64,000 bases of DNA, from positions 1,771,501 to 1,835,500 of the forward strand of contig NZ_AP019697.1 of the NCBI RefSeq assembly GCF_007164725.1. Direction: 5' to 3'. Of the stretch, positions 8,822-17,020 are shown piece after piece (positions within the stretch are counted from its first letter, which is position 1; every line of letters begins with the position of its first letter). The stretch comes from Dialister hominis (GTDB lineage: Bacteria > Bacillota > Negativicutes > Veillonellales > Dialisteraceae). The notes under the pieces were generated by a model that saw nothing but the letters and a program-made list of their open reading frames with translations, had not been told where the DNA came from and made no database searches. A program made the translations under genes and the position numbers.

Positions 8822-9601
8822 TCAGCTCTTGATGTGGAAGAAGTCTTCTGTGTTCTTTTTCGCTGCTTCGAGAAGCGGATCGAGGCGCACCTGCATGTAC
8901 CTGGCAAGCGTTTCTGCCACGTAGGTAATGTTCTGCGGCACGTTCGTCCTTGGCAGGTGGTAGCCCCTCGGTGTGAGGTACGGCGCATCCGTCTCGATCA
9001 TCACGCGGTCCAAAGGCAGGATGGAAACAGCGTCCTGCAGAGTCTCCCCGCGCCTTTCATCGCAGATCCATCCCGTGATGCCGATGTAGAAGCCCATATC
9101 GAGGAAGCGCTCAAGCGTTTTCTTGTCCCCCGTATAGCAGTGGACGATTGCACGGCGGCAGAGATCCTCATGGCCCTTGAAGCAGGCAATGAAATCATCC
9201 GCTGCATCCCTTTCGTGAAGGAAGAGCGGCTTTCCCGTTTCCTCAGCCACATCCAGAAGCTCTTTGAAGAAATGGATCTGGTTCTCCTTCTTCGAATACA
9301 TGTGATCGTAATCAAGGCCCGTCTCTCCGACAGCCACGATTTTCGGATTCGTCATGACAAGCTCTCTGACGCGCTCAACATCTTCTTCCTTCGCCGTATC
9401 GGCGCTGTGCGGATGGATGCCCGCCGTGCCCCATACGTCATGATTTTTCACAAAATCTGCCACCAGCTCATTCTCACGCGCTTCCGAGCCGGTCAGGATG
9501 CAGCGCACCCCGGCCTCTTCCGCATTCCGTATGATCTTCTCCGGGTCCGGGAAGGAACGGGTGAACAGGTTCAAACCGATATCATAATATTTCGTTTCCA
9601 T
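8822..9601 (-). CDS. tatD: TatD family metal-dependent hydrolase (DNase)
   Basis: The product is 259 residues, the normal TatD length, a TIM-barrel metal-dependent hydrolase with reported 3'-5' exonuclease activity. Family motifs appear in order: DIGLNL near the N-terminus (the TatD-branch version of the DxHxH motif), GIHPHSAD, VGETGLDYDH, LFLHERDA, IVHCYTG and the late IETDAPYLTPRG. The metal-binding His, Glu and Asp residues are therefore in place. The ATG at 9601 has AAGGAGG a few bases upstream. It is monocistronic, between the GGDEF gene terminator and the TetR promoter. The exact substrate cannot be told. Confidence 0.93.
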   Translation of the reverse strand: METKYYDIGLNLFTRSFPDPEKIIRNAEEAGVRCILTGSEARENELVADFVKNHDVWGTAGIHPHSADTAKEEDVERVRELVMTNPKIVAVGETGLDYDHMYSKKENQIHFFKELLDVAEETGKPLFLHERDAADDFIACFKGHEDLCRRAIVHCYTGDKKTLERFLDMGFYIGITGWICDERRGETLQDAVSILPLDRVMIETDAPYLTPRGYHLPRTNVPQNITYVAETLARYMQVRLDPLLEAAKKNTEDFFHIKS

Positions 9602-9681
9602 AATTCCTCCTTTTTTATTATTTTACCATGACATGAGGAAATCGTAAGAAACAGAGCCTTGCCGATTTGTATGGAAATAAA

Positions 9682-9726
9682 AAAGAACTGCGAGAAATGG
9701 TCATCCCATCTTTCACAGTCCTTTTA
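9682..9726 (-). terminator. terminator after the GGDEF gene
   Basis: Arms at 9682-9690 and 9716-9724 pair (nine bases, one G-U) with further inner pairing. T-rich sequence follows on the minus strand and A/T-rich flanks make it potentially bidirectional. It lies 10 bases beyond the GGDEF stop. Confidence 0.75.
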
Positions 9727-9733
9727 TTATAAA

Positions 9734-11572
9734 CTACTTATCATCTTTCTTTTCATCCGGCTTCATTCCCACATGCTTGTTTTTGCAGGGGTGCTTGTCC
9801 GAGCTCAGATTTTCAAGCTTCTGCTCGCGGTCATAGAGGGTTACATAGTGCAGGTTGCCGTAGAATGCATTGTGGCGCAGGCGCCCGATGGTTTCCACTT
9901 CCCTCACTCTGCCGTCCTTCGTGACGATGCGGTGGTTGACGAAGTGAATATTGTTCTTGTTCTTCTCAAGATGCGTCTGTCTCTTGATTTCCGAGCGGAC
10001 ATACTGGAGGTCTTCGGTATAGATGAGCTTCCAGACAGTGGTCCTGGTGTACTTCATGAAATCGTCCCAGTCCGTGCATCCGAAGAAATCGATGGCCATG
10101 TGGCTCGCAAAGAGAAGCTTGCCGCTCTTGTCTGCCTTGTAGACGATCATGGCACCAGGCATGCCGTTTGCCATATCGCTCAGGTTGAAGCCGAACTGGA
10201 AACGGTGGCGGAGTTCCGTCAGGGAAGAATCAAACTTCCTCCAGCCGGACTTGCCGTCGATCTTCGCGCCGTAGAGGGCGAAGTCTGCCTTGATGCAGAG
10301 GTTGCCGTAGTTGCTTCCCTGTTCAGGGTATGCAGCGCAGCCAAGCGACGAAGTGAAATGGATTTCCTTGTCGTTGAAACCGAAGATATGCGGTTCTTCC
10401 GTGAAGCGGCGCATATCATTGAAAACGCCTTCCTTATTATTGTAAGGACAGAAGATGACGAATTCATCGCCGCCGTTTCTGGTGATGATCGCATTGGCGC
10501 CGAAGATGCGCTTCATGTCGCGGACGAAGGTCTTCAGTGCAAGATCCCCTGCCGAATGACCGTAGACGTCGTTGATGATTTTGAAATTATCCACGTCGAC
10601 GGCAATGACCATCGCCGATTTTCTCGGGTTCGTACGCAGGTACTTGTCGACGGCGATGTCGCCGCCCTTTCTGTTGAATACGCCTGTCAGCGCATCTGTC
10701 TCGCCGATGAAGCGGAGACGCTTATTTCTCTGCCAGAGCCATGCAATGATGAATGTGGTGATGAGGCCTGCCCATGTGGAAATGAAGAGCAGCCAGAAGT
10801 TCACCCATCCGCCTGTCGGATGCATGATGAGGCGCCATTCGTCCCCATCGACGGTGCCGGAGGACTGGATCGTGCTCCATGCATCGATCGCCCTGTGCGT
10901 CGAGTTCTGATTCGTGTCGATCAAAGTGTACTCGGACTCACCATAGCCTTTTCTCATCAGCGTATAGACGATGCCCATCTGGTCGAGGCGGTCGATATTC
11001 GCCTCGTGGACGAGCTTATCCTGGTCGACTGCTACCACGATGTAGCCCCAGAAGGATTTATCGGCAGTCCTGTCCATGAAAACAGGACGGACGACTGCCA
11101 TACCCGTCGTGCCGTCTGCCATAGGAACGCCGGATTCAATGACGACGACATCCTGCGCTCTTCCATAAGCTGCGCGCTTGGCAAACTGGTTCTCTCCGAA
11201 AAGGTTGAAACCGGAAAGCACACTGCCGCTTTGCGGATAGATTGGGCGCACCTGTCCGTCCGGCGCCGTCTGGATCTCTATTTCACGCAAAGACTGGCTC
11301 ATCGAGTAGAAGTAGAGATTACACATGTAATCCCCCGGGGGAAGTCCCCTGTTCTCCATCAAATGGTCCTCGATGGCCGCTGAAATATTGATATACCTGT
11401 CCATGGCGCGGTTCAGACGCAGGATTTCTGCATCCGCGATCTGCTGCATCCAGTTCTGTAGGGTTTTTTCCTCCTGGACATAGAGAGCCCAGTCGAAGAC
11501 AATCGTGCAGAGCAAGCCGATAATAATGATCGGCAAGTAAAAGAAGAAACGAAACCTTTTGAATTTGTCCAT
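9734..11572 (-). CDS. membrane diguanylate cyclase: sensor - GGDEF - PAS
   Basis: The product is 612 residues. A membrane helix at 10-30 and another at 258-280 enclose an extracytoplasmic sensor domain of about 220 residues that resembles CACHE-type folds in layout. The GGDEF domain spans about 290-450, with the intact active-site motif RNGGDEF at 365-371, so synthesis of cyclic di-GMP is expected. The inhibitory RxxD site that normally sits five residues before GGDEF is absent (the position reads GANA). After the cyclase comes a C-terminal PAS-like segment (about 468-595: PGAMIVYKADKSGKLLFAS). PAS more often precedes GGDEF, so this order is unusual. No EAL domain is present. The start ATG at 11572 is preceded by a purine-rich stretch. 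Confidence 0.9.
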   Translation of the reverse strand: MDKFKRFRFFFYLPIIIIGLLCTIVFDWALYVQEEKTLQNWMQQIADAEILRLNRAMDRYINISAAIEDHLMENRGLPPGDYMCNLYFYSMSQSLREIEIQTAPDGQVRPIYPQSGSVLSGFNLFGENQFAKRAAYGRAQDVVVIESGVPMADGTTGMAVVRPVFMDRTADKSFWGYIVVAVDQDKLVHEANIDRLDQMGIVYTLMRKGYGESEYTLIDTNQNSTHRAIDAWSTIQSSGTVDGDEWRLIMHPTGGWVNFWLLFISTWAGLITTFIIAWLWQRNKRLRFIGETDALTGVFNRKGGDIAVDKYLRTNPRKSAMVIAVDVDNFKIINDVYGHSAGDLALKTFVRDMKRIFGANAIITRNGGDEFVIFCPYNNKEGVFNDMRRFTEEPHIFGFNDKEIHFTSSLGCAAYPEQGSNYGNLCIKADFALYGAKIDGKSGWRKFDSSLTELRHRFQFGFNLSDMANGMPGAMIVYKADKSGKLLFASHMAIDFFGCTDWDDFMKYTRTTVWKLIYTEDLQYVRSEIKRQTHLEKNKNNIHFVNHRIVTKDGRVREVETIGRLRHNAFYGNLHYVTLYDREQKLENLSSDKHPCKNKHVGMKPDEKKDDK

Positions 11573-11962
11573 TTCTCTATTCTCCGCTTGTCAATTTATC
11601 AAAAAGGAATACTCCGTATTGCTGAAATAATAAACAAAAAATATACTGATTTATTGGAAAATATTATATCAGTTTTTATCGAAAATTGCTATATGTTAGA
11701 TTTTCTTCGATAAACTCTACTATGCTTAAAATTTTATAGATTTCTATCAATATAGATTTGAGTTTATTGTTAGTTTATATTTGGAAATAGTATGAATTAT
11801 TATTGATTTTCATAATTTTTGTAAAATCGTATTCACTTTTCTGAATTCGCGATATATAGATTTCTCGCGTTTTCCGGGACTTAATGAAAATTTTTAGCGC
11901 TTTAAAGCATTCCCTGAAAACTCCGGTTTCTTCAAGCTTTATCGCAGCTTTGAGAGTGGGAC
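11573..11962. other. AT-rich intergenic stretch, no gene seen
   Basis: This very AT-rich sequence lies between the GGDEF gene and tRNA-Gly. It contains the small inverted pair ACTGAT/ATCAGT around 11650-11675, and presumably the GGDEF promoter, but I cannot assign a convincing -35/-10 pair. No coding frame or RNA gene is apparent. Confidence 0.5.
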
Positions 11963-11991
11963 TGGAAATTTTTCACAAAAAATGATATGAT
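11963..11991 (+). promoter_or_regulatory. probable promoter of tRNA-Gly
   Basis: TGGAAA (four of six to the consensus) and TATGAT are separated by 17 bases. The expected start is about ten bases before the tRNA 5' end. Confidence 0.45.
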
Positions 11992-12009
11992 TACTTAGTA
12001 ATTGAATAT

Positions 12010-12083
12010 GCGGGTGTAGTTCATCGGTAGAACGCCAGCTTCCCAAGCTGGACAGGAGGGTTCGACTCCCTTCATCCGCTCCA
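12010..12083 (+). tRNA. tRNA-Gly, anticodon CCC
   Basis: This is a 74-base cloverleaf with the CCA end encoded. The acceptor stem pairs GCGGGTG with CATCCGC (one G-U). The anticodon stem is CCAGC/GCTGG around the loop TTCCCAA, which places CCC at positions 34-36 and reads GGG codons. The T-arm is GGAGG-GTTCGAC-TCCCTT. The discriminator base is T. It is a single gene with its own promoter and terminator. Confidence 0.96.
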
Positions 12084-12095
12084 TGAAAAGCCAAG

Positions 12096-12120
12096 GAGGG
12101 CCCGACGGGTCCTCTTTTTT
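12096..12120 (+). terminator. terminator after tRNA-Gly
   Basis: GAGGGCCC (12096-12103) pairs with GGGTCCTC (12107-12114) over a three-base loop, followed by six T's. Confidence 0.9.
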
Positions 12121-12292
12121 CTGTTATATCTATCTCGCAATTGTTCAAAAATAAATTGTTAACTCTTTATTCTTTGAATCTGATGAGAAAATAGGTCTAC
12201 AATTCTTGTCAGCCCTGGAAAATATACTTTTTCTCAAAGAAATGAGCAAAAGCTGCTCCTTTTCTCCTTACAGAAATTTGACAAAATTTTTC

Positions 12293-12321
12293 TTGACACT
12301 CTTCGGTGATAGATGTACACT
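12293..12321 (+). promoter_or_regulatory. promoter upstream of the aspA leader
   Basis: TTGACA at 12293-12298 and TACACT at 12316-12321 are separated by 17 bases. The transcript would start near 12328, giving aspA a leader of about 214 bases with two strong hairpins. The 170 bases between the tRNA terminator and this promoter are AT-rich and show no gene. Confidence 0.65.
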
Positions 12322-12374
12322 ACTTTTATAGGAGAGCACTCCTTAGAGCATTTCCATAAGTACATAAGAGCGAC

Positions 12375-12452
12375 AAGGGCGTCCGGCAGAGCAGTGCCGG
12401 ACGCCCTTCTTCGTGGGGCAGAGCGGTCCGCTTCGTGCGGAAGCTCTGCCCC
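12375..12452 (+). ncRNA. structured aspA leader: two tandem strong hairpins
   Basis: Hairpin 1 has a 14-bp perfect stem (12375-12388 with 12395-12408) around the loop GAGCAG. Hairpin 2 has a 10-bp perfect outer stem (12415-12424 with 12443-12452), an internal loop and a 5-bp inner stem around TTCGT. It is followed by CCTTTTCTT, a weak T-tract. The pair lies between the promoter at 12293 and aspA. It could be an attenuator, an RNA stability element, or a short RNA ending at hairpin 2. No known riboswitch consensus was recognised. Confidence 0.5.
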
Positions 12453-12541
12453 CTTTTCTTATGTAAAGCTCTGTTTTGCTATAAGGAAAAGTTATCCATT
12501 TCTATCAAATCTATCTATTTCATTTACAGGAGGCTTGCAAA

Positions 12542-13951
12542 ATGAGAAAGGAACATGATTTTCTGGGAGAGAAACTCGTACCTGATGAGGTATATTACGG
12601 CGTGCAGACGATGAGAGCCATGGAAAATTTCCAGATCACCGGCGCGCAGCTTGACCCGGATTTCATCCAGTCCATGGCTGTCGTCAAAAAAGCTTCCTGC
12701 CTGACCAATCTGAAGACAGGACGGATGGATCCCGTAATCGGGGACGCCATCATACGCGCAGCGGATGAAATCATCGAAGGAAAACTGCTCGACCAGTTTC
12801 CTTTGGATCCCATCCAGGGCGGCGCCGGCACATCCGTCAATATGAACATGAATGAAGTCCTCTGCAACCGCGCGCTCGAACTACTCGGCTATCCGAAGGG
12901 CCGCTATGACATCATTTCACCGAACAACCATGCAAACATGGCGCAGTCGACGAACGATGTCTTCCCGACCTCGATCAAGGTCTGCCTCGTCAGGAAGGCA
13001 TACCGCCTGATGGATGCGCTTTCTTCCATGGCAAAAGGCTTCGATGAAAAGGGAGAAGCATTCAAGGACGTCATCAAGATGGGACGCACGCACCTCCAGG
13101 ACGCTGTGCCGATCACCCTTGGCGAGGAAATGGATTCGTATGCCGTTGCCGTGCGCCGCGGGATCCGCCGCATTTCCCTTTCCCTTTCTTCTCTGGAAGC
13201 GCTCAACATGGGAGGCACCGCCGTCGGCACCGGGCTCAATGCAGAACCGGAATACATCCGCCTCTTCCCGGAAATCCTTTCCCGGCTGACCGGCTTTTCC
13301 TTCAAGACAGCGGACAACCTGATCGACACGACGAATACGACAGACTGCTTTGCCGATGTCTCCGGCGCGCTCAAGGTCGTTTCCCTTTCCCTCATCAAGA
13401 TTGCCAATGACATCCGTCTCATGGCATCCGGCCCGCGCTGCGGCCTCAATGAACTGAAGGTGCCCGCCCGCCAGCCCGGTTCCTCGATCATGCCAGGCAA
13501 AGTCAATCCGGTCATTGCCGAAGTCCTCGACCAGACCTGCTACCAGGTCATTGGGAATGACCTTACCCTGACACTGGCCGTCGAAAACGGGCAGCTCGAA
13601 CTGAACGTCATGGAGCCGGTCCTTTCCTTCAACCTTTTCCACTCCTTCCTCTACCTCACGAATGCAGTCACCACATTCACTGAGAAACTGCTGAAGGACC
13701 TCGAGGCGGATGAAGAGCAGTGCAAGAGCTGGGTCGACCACAGCGTCGGCGTCATCACAGCGCTCCTCCCGCATATCGGCTACGAAAAGTGCGCCGCGAC
13801 TGCGAGGGAAGCTTACACGACAGGACGGCCCGTGCGGGAAATCCTCCTTGCAAGGAAGCTCCTCTCTGAAAGCGCGATCCAGAAAATTCTCTCGCCCTAT
13901 GAGATGACCCATCCGGGCATCGCAGGCGGCAAGGACGCGCTGGCCCGGTAA
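12542..13951 (+). CDS. aspA: aspartate ammonia-lyase
   Basis: The enzyme deaminates L-aspartate to fumarate and ammonia, feeding aspartate carbon into fumarate/succinate metabolism. At 469 residues the length matches. The fumarase/aspartase signature GSSIMPGKVNP is present at about residue 318, and QGGAGTSVNMNMNEV and MGRTHLQDAVP mark the active-site regions. Overall spacing follows AspA more than class II fumarase: LVPDEVYYGVQTMRAMENF at the start and NVMEPVLSF later. AGGAGG lies ten bases before the ATG. It has a long structured leader (see 12375-12452). An IS element begins about 45 bases after the stop, and I see no terminator of its own before the IS. Confidence 0.92.
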   Translation: MRKEHDFLGEKLVPDEVYYGVQTMRAMENFQITGAQLDPDFIQSMAVVKKASCLTNLKTGRMDPVIGDAIIRAADEIIEGKLLDQFPLDPIQGGAGTSVNMNMNEVLCNRALELLGYPKGRYDIISPNNHANMAQSTNDVFPTSIKVCLVRKAYRLMDALSSMAKGFDEKGEAFKDVIKMGRTHLQDAVPITLGEEMDSYAVAVRRGIRRISLSLSSLEALNMGGTAVGTGLNAEPEYIRLFPEILSRLTGFSFKTADNLIDTTNTTDCFADVSGALKVVSLSLIKIANDIRLMASGPRCGLNELKVPARQPGSSIMPGKVNPVIAEVLDQTCYQVIGNDLTLTLAVENGQLELNVMEPVLSFNLFHSFLYLTNAVTTFTEKLLKDLEADEEQCKSWVDHSVGVITALLPHIGYEKCAATAREAYTTGRPVREILLARKLLSESAIQKILSPYEMTHPGIAGGKDALAR

Positions 13952-14035
13952 GACTTACGAATCATTGATTCATCGTATATAATAGAATAAAAATAAAATA
14001 AAGGGGGATGTGACAAAATTCATCCCAACAAAAAG

Positions 14036-14071
14036 GGCTCTGCCCCGGATCATTTGGTCCGGGGCAGAGCC
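14036..14071 (+). terminator. hairpin inside the IS left end
   Basis: A 14-bp perfect stem (14036-14049 with 14058-14071) encloses an eight-base loop, followed by TTT. It would block transcription entering the transposase gene from outside. The arm GGGGCAGAGC is identical to one arm of hairpin 2 in the aspA leader. Confidence 0.6.
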
Positions 14072-14093
14072 TTTCGTGTTATAATTTTTTACA

Positions 14094-15671
14094 ATGAAAA
14101 ATAACAACACTAGCAATCATTTTACCGCAGAACAAGGCATTTTGCCAATGTTTCCCTCTGAGATTCTCAATGTCGATGATCCTGTTTTAATGTATGACAG
14201 ATTTATGGAGGAAATCGATCTTAAAAAGTACCTTCGTTACATACCGACGCGTGGCGCTGGCAGACCCAGGTATAATCCCGTCAACATGCTGAAAACGATC
14301 ATCTATGGTTTCGCAGAAGAAGGATATTGCTCTTTTAGAAAACTTGAAGATAATTGCAGGGTTAATATCAGATATATGTACCTGATGAATTATGAAGCCC
14401 CATCCTATCGGACATTCTGTCATTTCGTGAAGGGCTTTCTTAAGTATTCTCTCAAGGATATCTTTTATTCAATTACGAAAGAACTCTGCGGCAAACTCAA
14501 CGTGGATTTGCAGCATATATATATTGACGGTTCCAAGTTTGAAGCGAACGCAAATAAATACAGCTGGGTATGGAAGAAATCCGCTGAAAAATCCCGCTAC
14601 AAGCTTTTTGCCAAGATTACCAGCCTTTTTGAGTTACTCAATGATGATCTTAAGTATGACCATATGAGTGTAAACATCAATACAGAATACGCTCCGGACT
14701 ATCTGCGTCTGGTATTGGATAAATTAAAAGAAATCTGGCAGATTGATGAGACGGCCTTTGTTCATGGAAGCGGGCATCGCAAGTCCGATCATCAACGCAA
14801 GTATGAGCAGCTTAAGGCATATACATCAAAACTTGAAGAATATGTTGAGAAGATACAGATATGCGGTACTTCCAGAAACAGTTATTCGAAGACCGATACG
14901 GATGCAACATTCATGCGAATCAAGTCGGACTACATGGGAAATGATCAGCTTCTGCCTGCATACAATGTCCAAATAGGTGTTGCCGATGAATTTATTGCCG
15001 TAATTGATGTTAACCAGTATCGTTCAGATATGGATTGCTTCGTACCGCTGATGGAGGAATTCCACGAAGTCTATGGGGCTTATCCTAAGTATCCTGTGGC
15101 AGATGCAGGATATGGATCTTTCAACAATTACATCTATTGCGAGCAGCACGGTATGGAAAAGTATATGAAATTCCCCATGTACAAGAAAGAAACGAAAGAC
15201 AAGAAATACCATACCAATCCGTTTCGGCCAATAAACTTTAGAGTTGATGAGAATGGAACCATCCGTTGTCCAAATGACAGGGCTTTCAAATTTATCTATA
15301 GACATCTGGTCAGAGGGAACTTATACGGCAGGCAGGAGGAAGTATTTGAATGCGAAGACTGCCAAGGATGCCCGCTGGCAGAGCAATGTAAAAAGACCCC
15401 GAAGAACAAAAGAATCTCATTGAGCAGAGAACGGAATAACATGTACCAGGAGGTTCAGGATAATCTGGAAAGCATCCATGGAGCCCTGCTAAGAATGAAC
15501 CGGTCAATCCAGGCTGAAGGAACTTTTGGAATCATGAAACATGACAGATGGTACAAAAGAATCGTCAGAAAAGGGATAGATTCTGTAAAAGCCGAGTTAT
15601 ACCTGGTAGCACTTGGCTATAATTTAAGGAAATACATCACAAAAATAATGCGTATAAGGATTGCCGCCTAA
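14094..15671 (+). CDS. IS1182-family transposase
   Basis: The 525-residue protein catalyses transposition of the surrounding element. The N-terminal part (LPMFPSEILNVDDP to CHFVKGFL) is the helical domain usual in this family. The catalytic core begins with IYIDGSKFEANANKYSW, carrying the first acidic residue; the second is in PVADAGYGSFNNY, and the terminal helix GTFGIMKHDRWYKRIVRKG holds the late conserved residues. A four-cysteine segment (CEDCQGCPLAEQC) before the last motif is typical. The reading frame is uninterrupted, so the protein may be active. No strong ribosome site is visible before the ATG at 14094, which suits low expression. Confidence 0.93.
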   Translation: MKNNNTSNHFTAEQGILPMFPSEILNVDDPVLMYDRFMEEIDLKKYLRYIPTRGAGRPRYNPVNMLKTIIYGFAEEGYCSFRKLEDNCRVNIRYMYLMNYEAPSYRTFCHFVKGFLKYSLKDIFYSITKELCGKLNVDLQHIYIDGSKFEANANKYSWVWKKSAEKSRYKLFAKITSLFELLNDDLKYDHMSVNINTEYAPDYLRLVLDKLKEIWQIDETAFVHGSGHRKSDHQRKYEQLKAYTSKLEEYVEKIQICGTSRNSYSKTDTDATFMRIKSDYMGNDQLLPAYNVQIGVADEFIAVIDVNQYRSDMDCFVPLMEEFHEVYGAYPKYPVADAGYGSFNNYIYCEQHGMEKYMKFPMYKKETKDKKYHTNPFRPINFRVDENGTIRCPNDRAFKFIYRHLVRGNLYGRQEEVFECEDCQGCPLAEQCKKTPKNKRISLSRERNNMYQEVQDNLESIHGALLRMNRSIQAEGTFGIMKHDRWYKRIVRKGIDSVKAELYLVALGYNLRKYITKIMRIRIAA

Positions 15672-15776
15672 GACAATATAATTAAAAGTCTTATGGGGGT
15701 AAGGGGGCTTACGCGCATTTTTACGTAAAAGGCTTACAGCAGAGCTAAAAATGATGAAATAAAGACGCAAAAAAGA

Positions 15777-15818
15777 GGCTGCAACAAAATGATTAACCAT
15801 TTTGTCACAGCCCCTTTT
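15777..15818. terminator. bidirectional hairpin at the IS right end
   Basis: GGCTG...ACAAAATG pairs with CATTTTGT...CAGCC around GATTAACC-type loop sequence, with A- and T-rich flanks on both sides. It overlaps the terminal repeat. A nearly identical copy stands alone at 55632-55663. Confidence 0.7.
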
Positions 15819-15911
15819 ATTGTGTATCGTGCATTACGGTTTGCACTTTTGAACGAAAGTCATTAAAATAATAACCATACTTCCGAAAGAGACAAGAAAA
15901 GAGGGGAATTC

Positions 15912-16340
15912 ATGAAACTACGCGATAATCACCATATCGTACTGACCACGCCGGACATCGACCGGTGTCTCCGCTTTTATCATGATGTCCTTTCCATGGA
16001 AGCGCATGAAAAAGACGGGCAAATCTGCCTATACTTCGGTTCCTGTGAAATCACGCTGAAAGAAGGACTGACGGACTTTGCTCCGAGCGCTGTGCGCATA
16101 GGCATCATCAATCTCTGCCTCATCACGGACGATCCAATGGAAGACGTGCTCCGCGAGCTGGAAGAACGCCATGCACCGCTTGTGACCGGCATCGTCGATA
16201 GAAACGGCGCCCGCGGACCGATGAAGAGCATCTACCTCATCGACCCGGATGGAAATTTCATAGAAATCGCACGCTATGCGGACAAGACGCTCCGCAAGAA
16301 GCCGCACTTTATAGATGAGGACGAGCTCGCAAGCGAATGA
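15912..16340 (+). CDS. VOC (glyoxalase/bleomycin-resistance) family protein
   Basis: The product is 142 residues, one VOC domain made of two beta-alpha-beta-beta-beta modules. NHHIVLTTPDIDRCLRFYHDVL opens the first and IGIINLCLITDDPMEDVL the second. The metal-site pattern is partly visible: His in HHIVLTT and Glu in GNFIEIARY near residue 120. AAAAGAGGGG precedes the ATG. The frame overlaps a longer spurious frame of the following membrane protein, but the real genes are separated by about 30 bases. Substrate and reaction are unknown; the family includes dioxygenases, isomerases and antibiotic-binding proteins. Confidence 0.85.
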   Translation: MKLRDNHHIVLTTPDIDRCLRFYHDVLSMEAHEKDGQICLYFGSCEITLKEGLTDFAPSAVRIGIINLCLITDDPMEDVLRELEERHAPLVTGIVDRNGARGPMKSIYLIDPDGNFIEIARYADKTLRKKPHFIDEDELASE

Positions 16341-16371
16341 GCCCGTCCTGTTTTATTGGGAAAGGAACACT

Positions 16372-16827
16372 ATGACACCTCATCAGGCCAATCTGTTTTT
16401 CATTGCCGAATACGTCCTCACCATCCTGATCCTCGCCTTCTTGGCATACAGGAAGAACGCATTCGACTGGAGAAAGACCATACGAAGGAAAACATTCATC
16501 AAAAGGATGCTCTTCCTTATCCCCGTCGCCCTCATTGCCATCGGCATCATGACAGCGGCTTATCTGCTCCAGCTGCCGCAGATGACGACGCTCGTCATCA
16601 TCACAGGCGCGCAGCTCTTCCTGACGCTCATTGCGAACGTCATCCTCTTCTCCTCCTGGTTCCAGCGCTACCGCGTCTACCCCAGGGGAAAGGAACTCGC
16701 CGCCGTCGTCGTCCTGATGTACGCCGTCGCCGACCTCTTCATGCCCTCAGGCATCAAGTACGGCGTCCTCGTCGTGGGCATCCTCGTCGGCTGCCTCCTT
16801 CCGGACTCATGGAAAGTAGACGACTAA
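16372..16827 (+). CDS. small integral membrane protein, unknown function
   Basis: The product is 151 residues with about four membrane helices (LFFIAEYVLTILILAFLAY, MLFLIPVALIAIGIMTAAYLL, TLVIITGAQLFLTLIANVIL, and a C-terminal pair from AAVVVLMYAVADLF to GVLVVGILVGCLL). A basic cytoplasmic loop (RKNAFDWRKTIRRKTFIKR) follows helix 1. I use the ATG at 16372 because GGAAAGGAA lies directly upstream; the longer in-frame start at 16315 lies inside the VOC gene. The function is not recognised. It is likely co-transcribed with the VOC gene. Confidence 0.65.
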   Translation: MTPHQANLFFIAEYVLTILILAFLAYRKNAFDWRKTIRRKTFIKRMLFLIPVALIAIGIMTAAYLLQLPQMTTLVIITGAQLFLTLIANVILFSSWFQRYRVYPRGKELAAVVVLMYAVADLFMPSGIKYGVLVVGILVGCLLPDSWKVDD

Positions 16828-16848
16828 AAATCCCCATCATCTGCAAAA

Positions 16849-16897
16849 AAGCATCTCCTCAAAACGCGCAGCTGCCGCGCCGGGGAGATGCTTTTGT
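16849..16897 (+). terminator. terminator after the VOC/membrane-protein pair
   Basis: AAGCATCTCC (16849-16858) pairs perfectly with GGAGATGCTT (16884-16893), followed by TTGTCTTT. Confidence 0.8.
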
Positions 16898-16913
16898 CTT
16901 TGATAATACACAT

Positions 16914-16975
16914 AAAAAAGTACCTCGTCGCCAACGCGTAGCGAATAACGCGTCTATGGTGACAGAGGTACCTTT
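16914..16975 (-). terminator. terminator of the L,D-transpeptidase gene
   Basis: GTACCTC (16920-16926) pairs with GAGGTAC (16965-16971). Inner pairs (GTC/GAC, CCA/TGG) extend the stem, and a run of six T's follows on the minus strand. Confidence 0.75.
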
Positions 16976-17020
16976 TGAAGTCAGTATAAAAGAAATGGTG
17001 ACAAATATCAAGAGACCATT

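Larger units (their letters stand above)
13997..15821 (+). mobile_element. IS1182-family insertion sequence
   Basis: A single DDE transposase is enclosed by terminal inverted repeats of about 23 bases (13997-14019 and 15799-15821) that match at 21 positions, with the core TGTGACAAAAT at each end. Total length is about 1.8 kb, normal for the family. Each end carries a strong hairpin (14036-14071 and 15777-15814). I see no clear target duplication; the AATAAA/TTTATT flanks are themselves inverted, so the true tips may be a few bases further in, at the G-runs. The copy looks intact. Confidence 0.85.

Noticed and set aside
9659-11383. 574-codon plus-strand frame opposite the GGDEF gene
   Set aside because: Antisense shadow; the minus strand has intact catalytic motifs, a start and a terminator.
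13951-14003. Target-site duplication of the IS
   Set aside because: Flanks AATAAA and TTTATT are inverted, not direct, copies. They extend the terminal repeats and are not a duplication.
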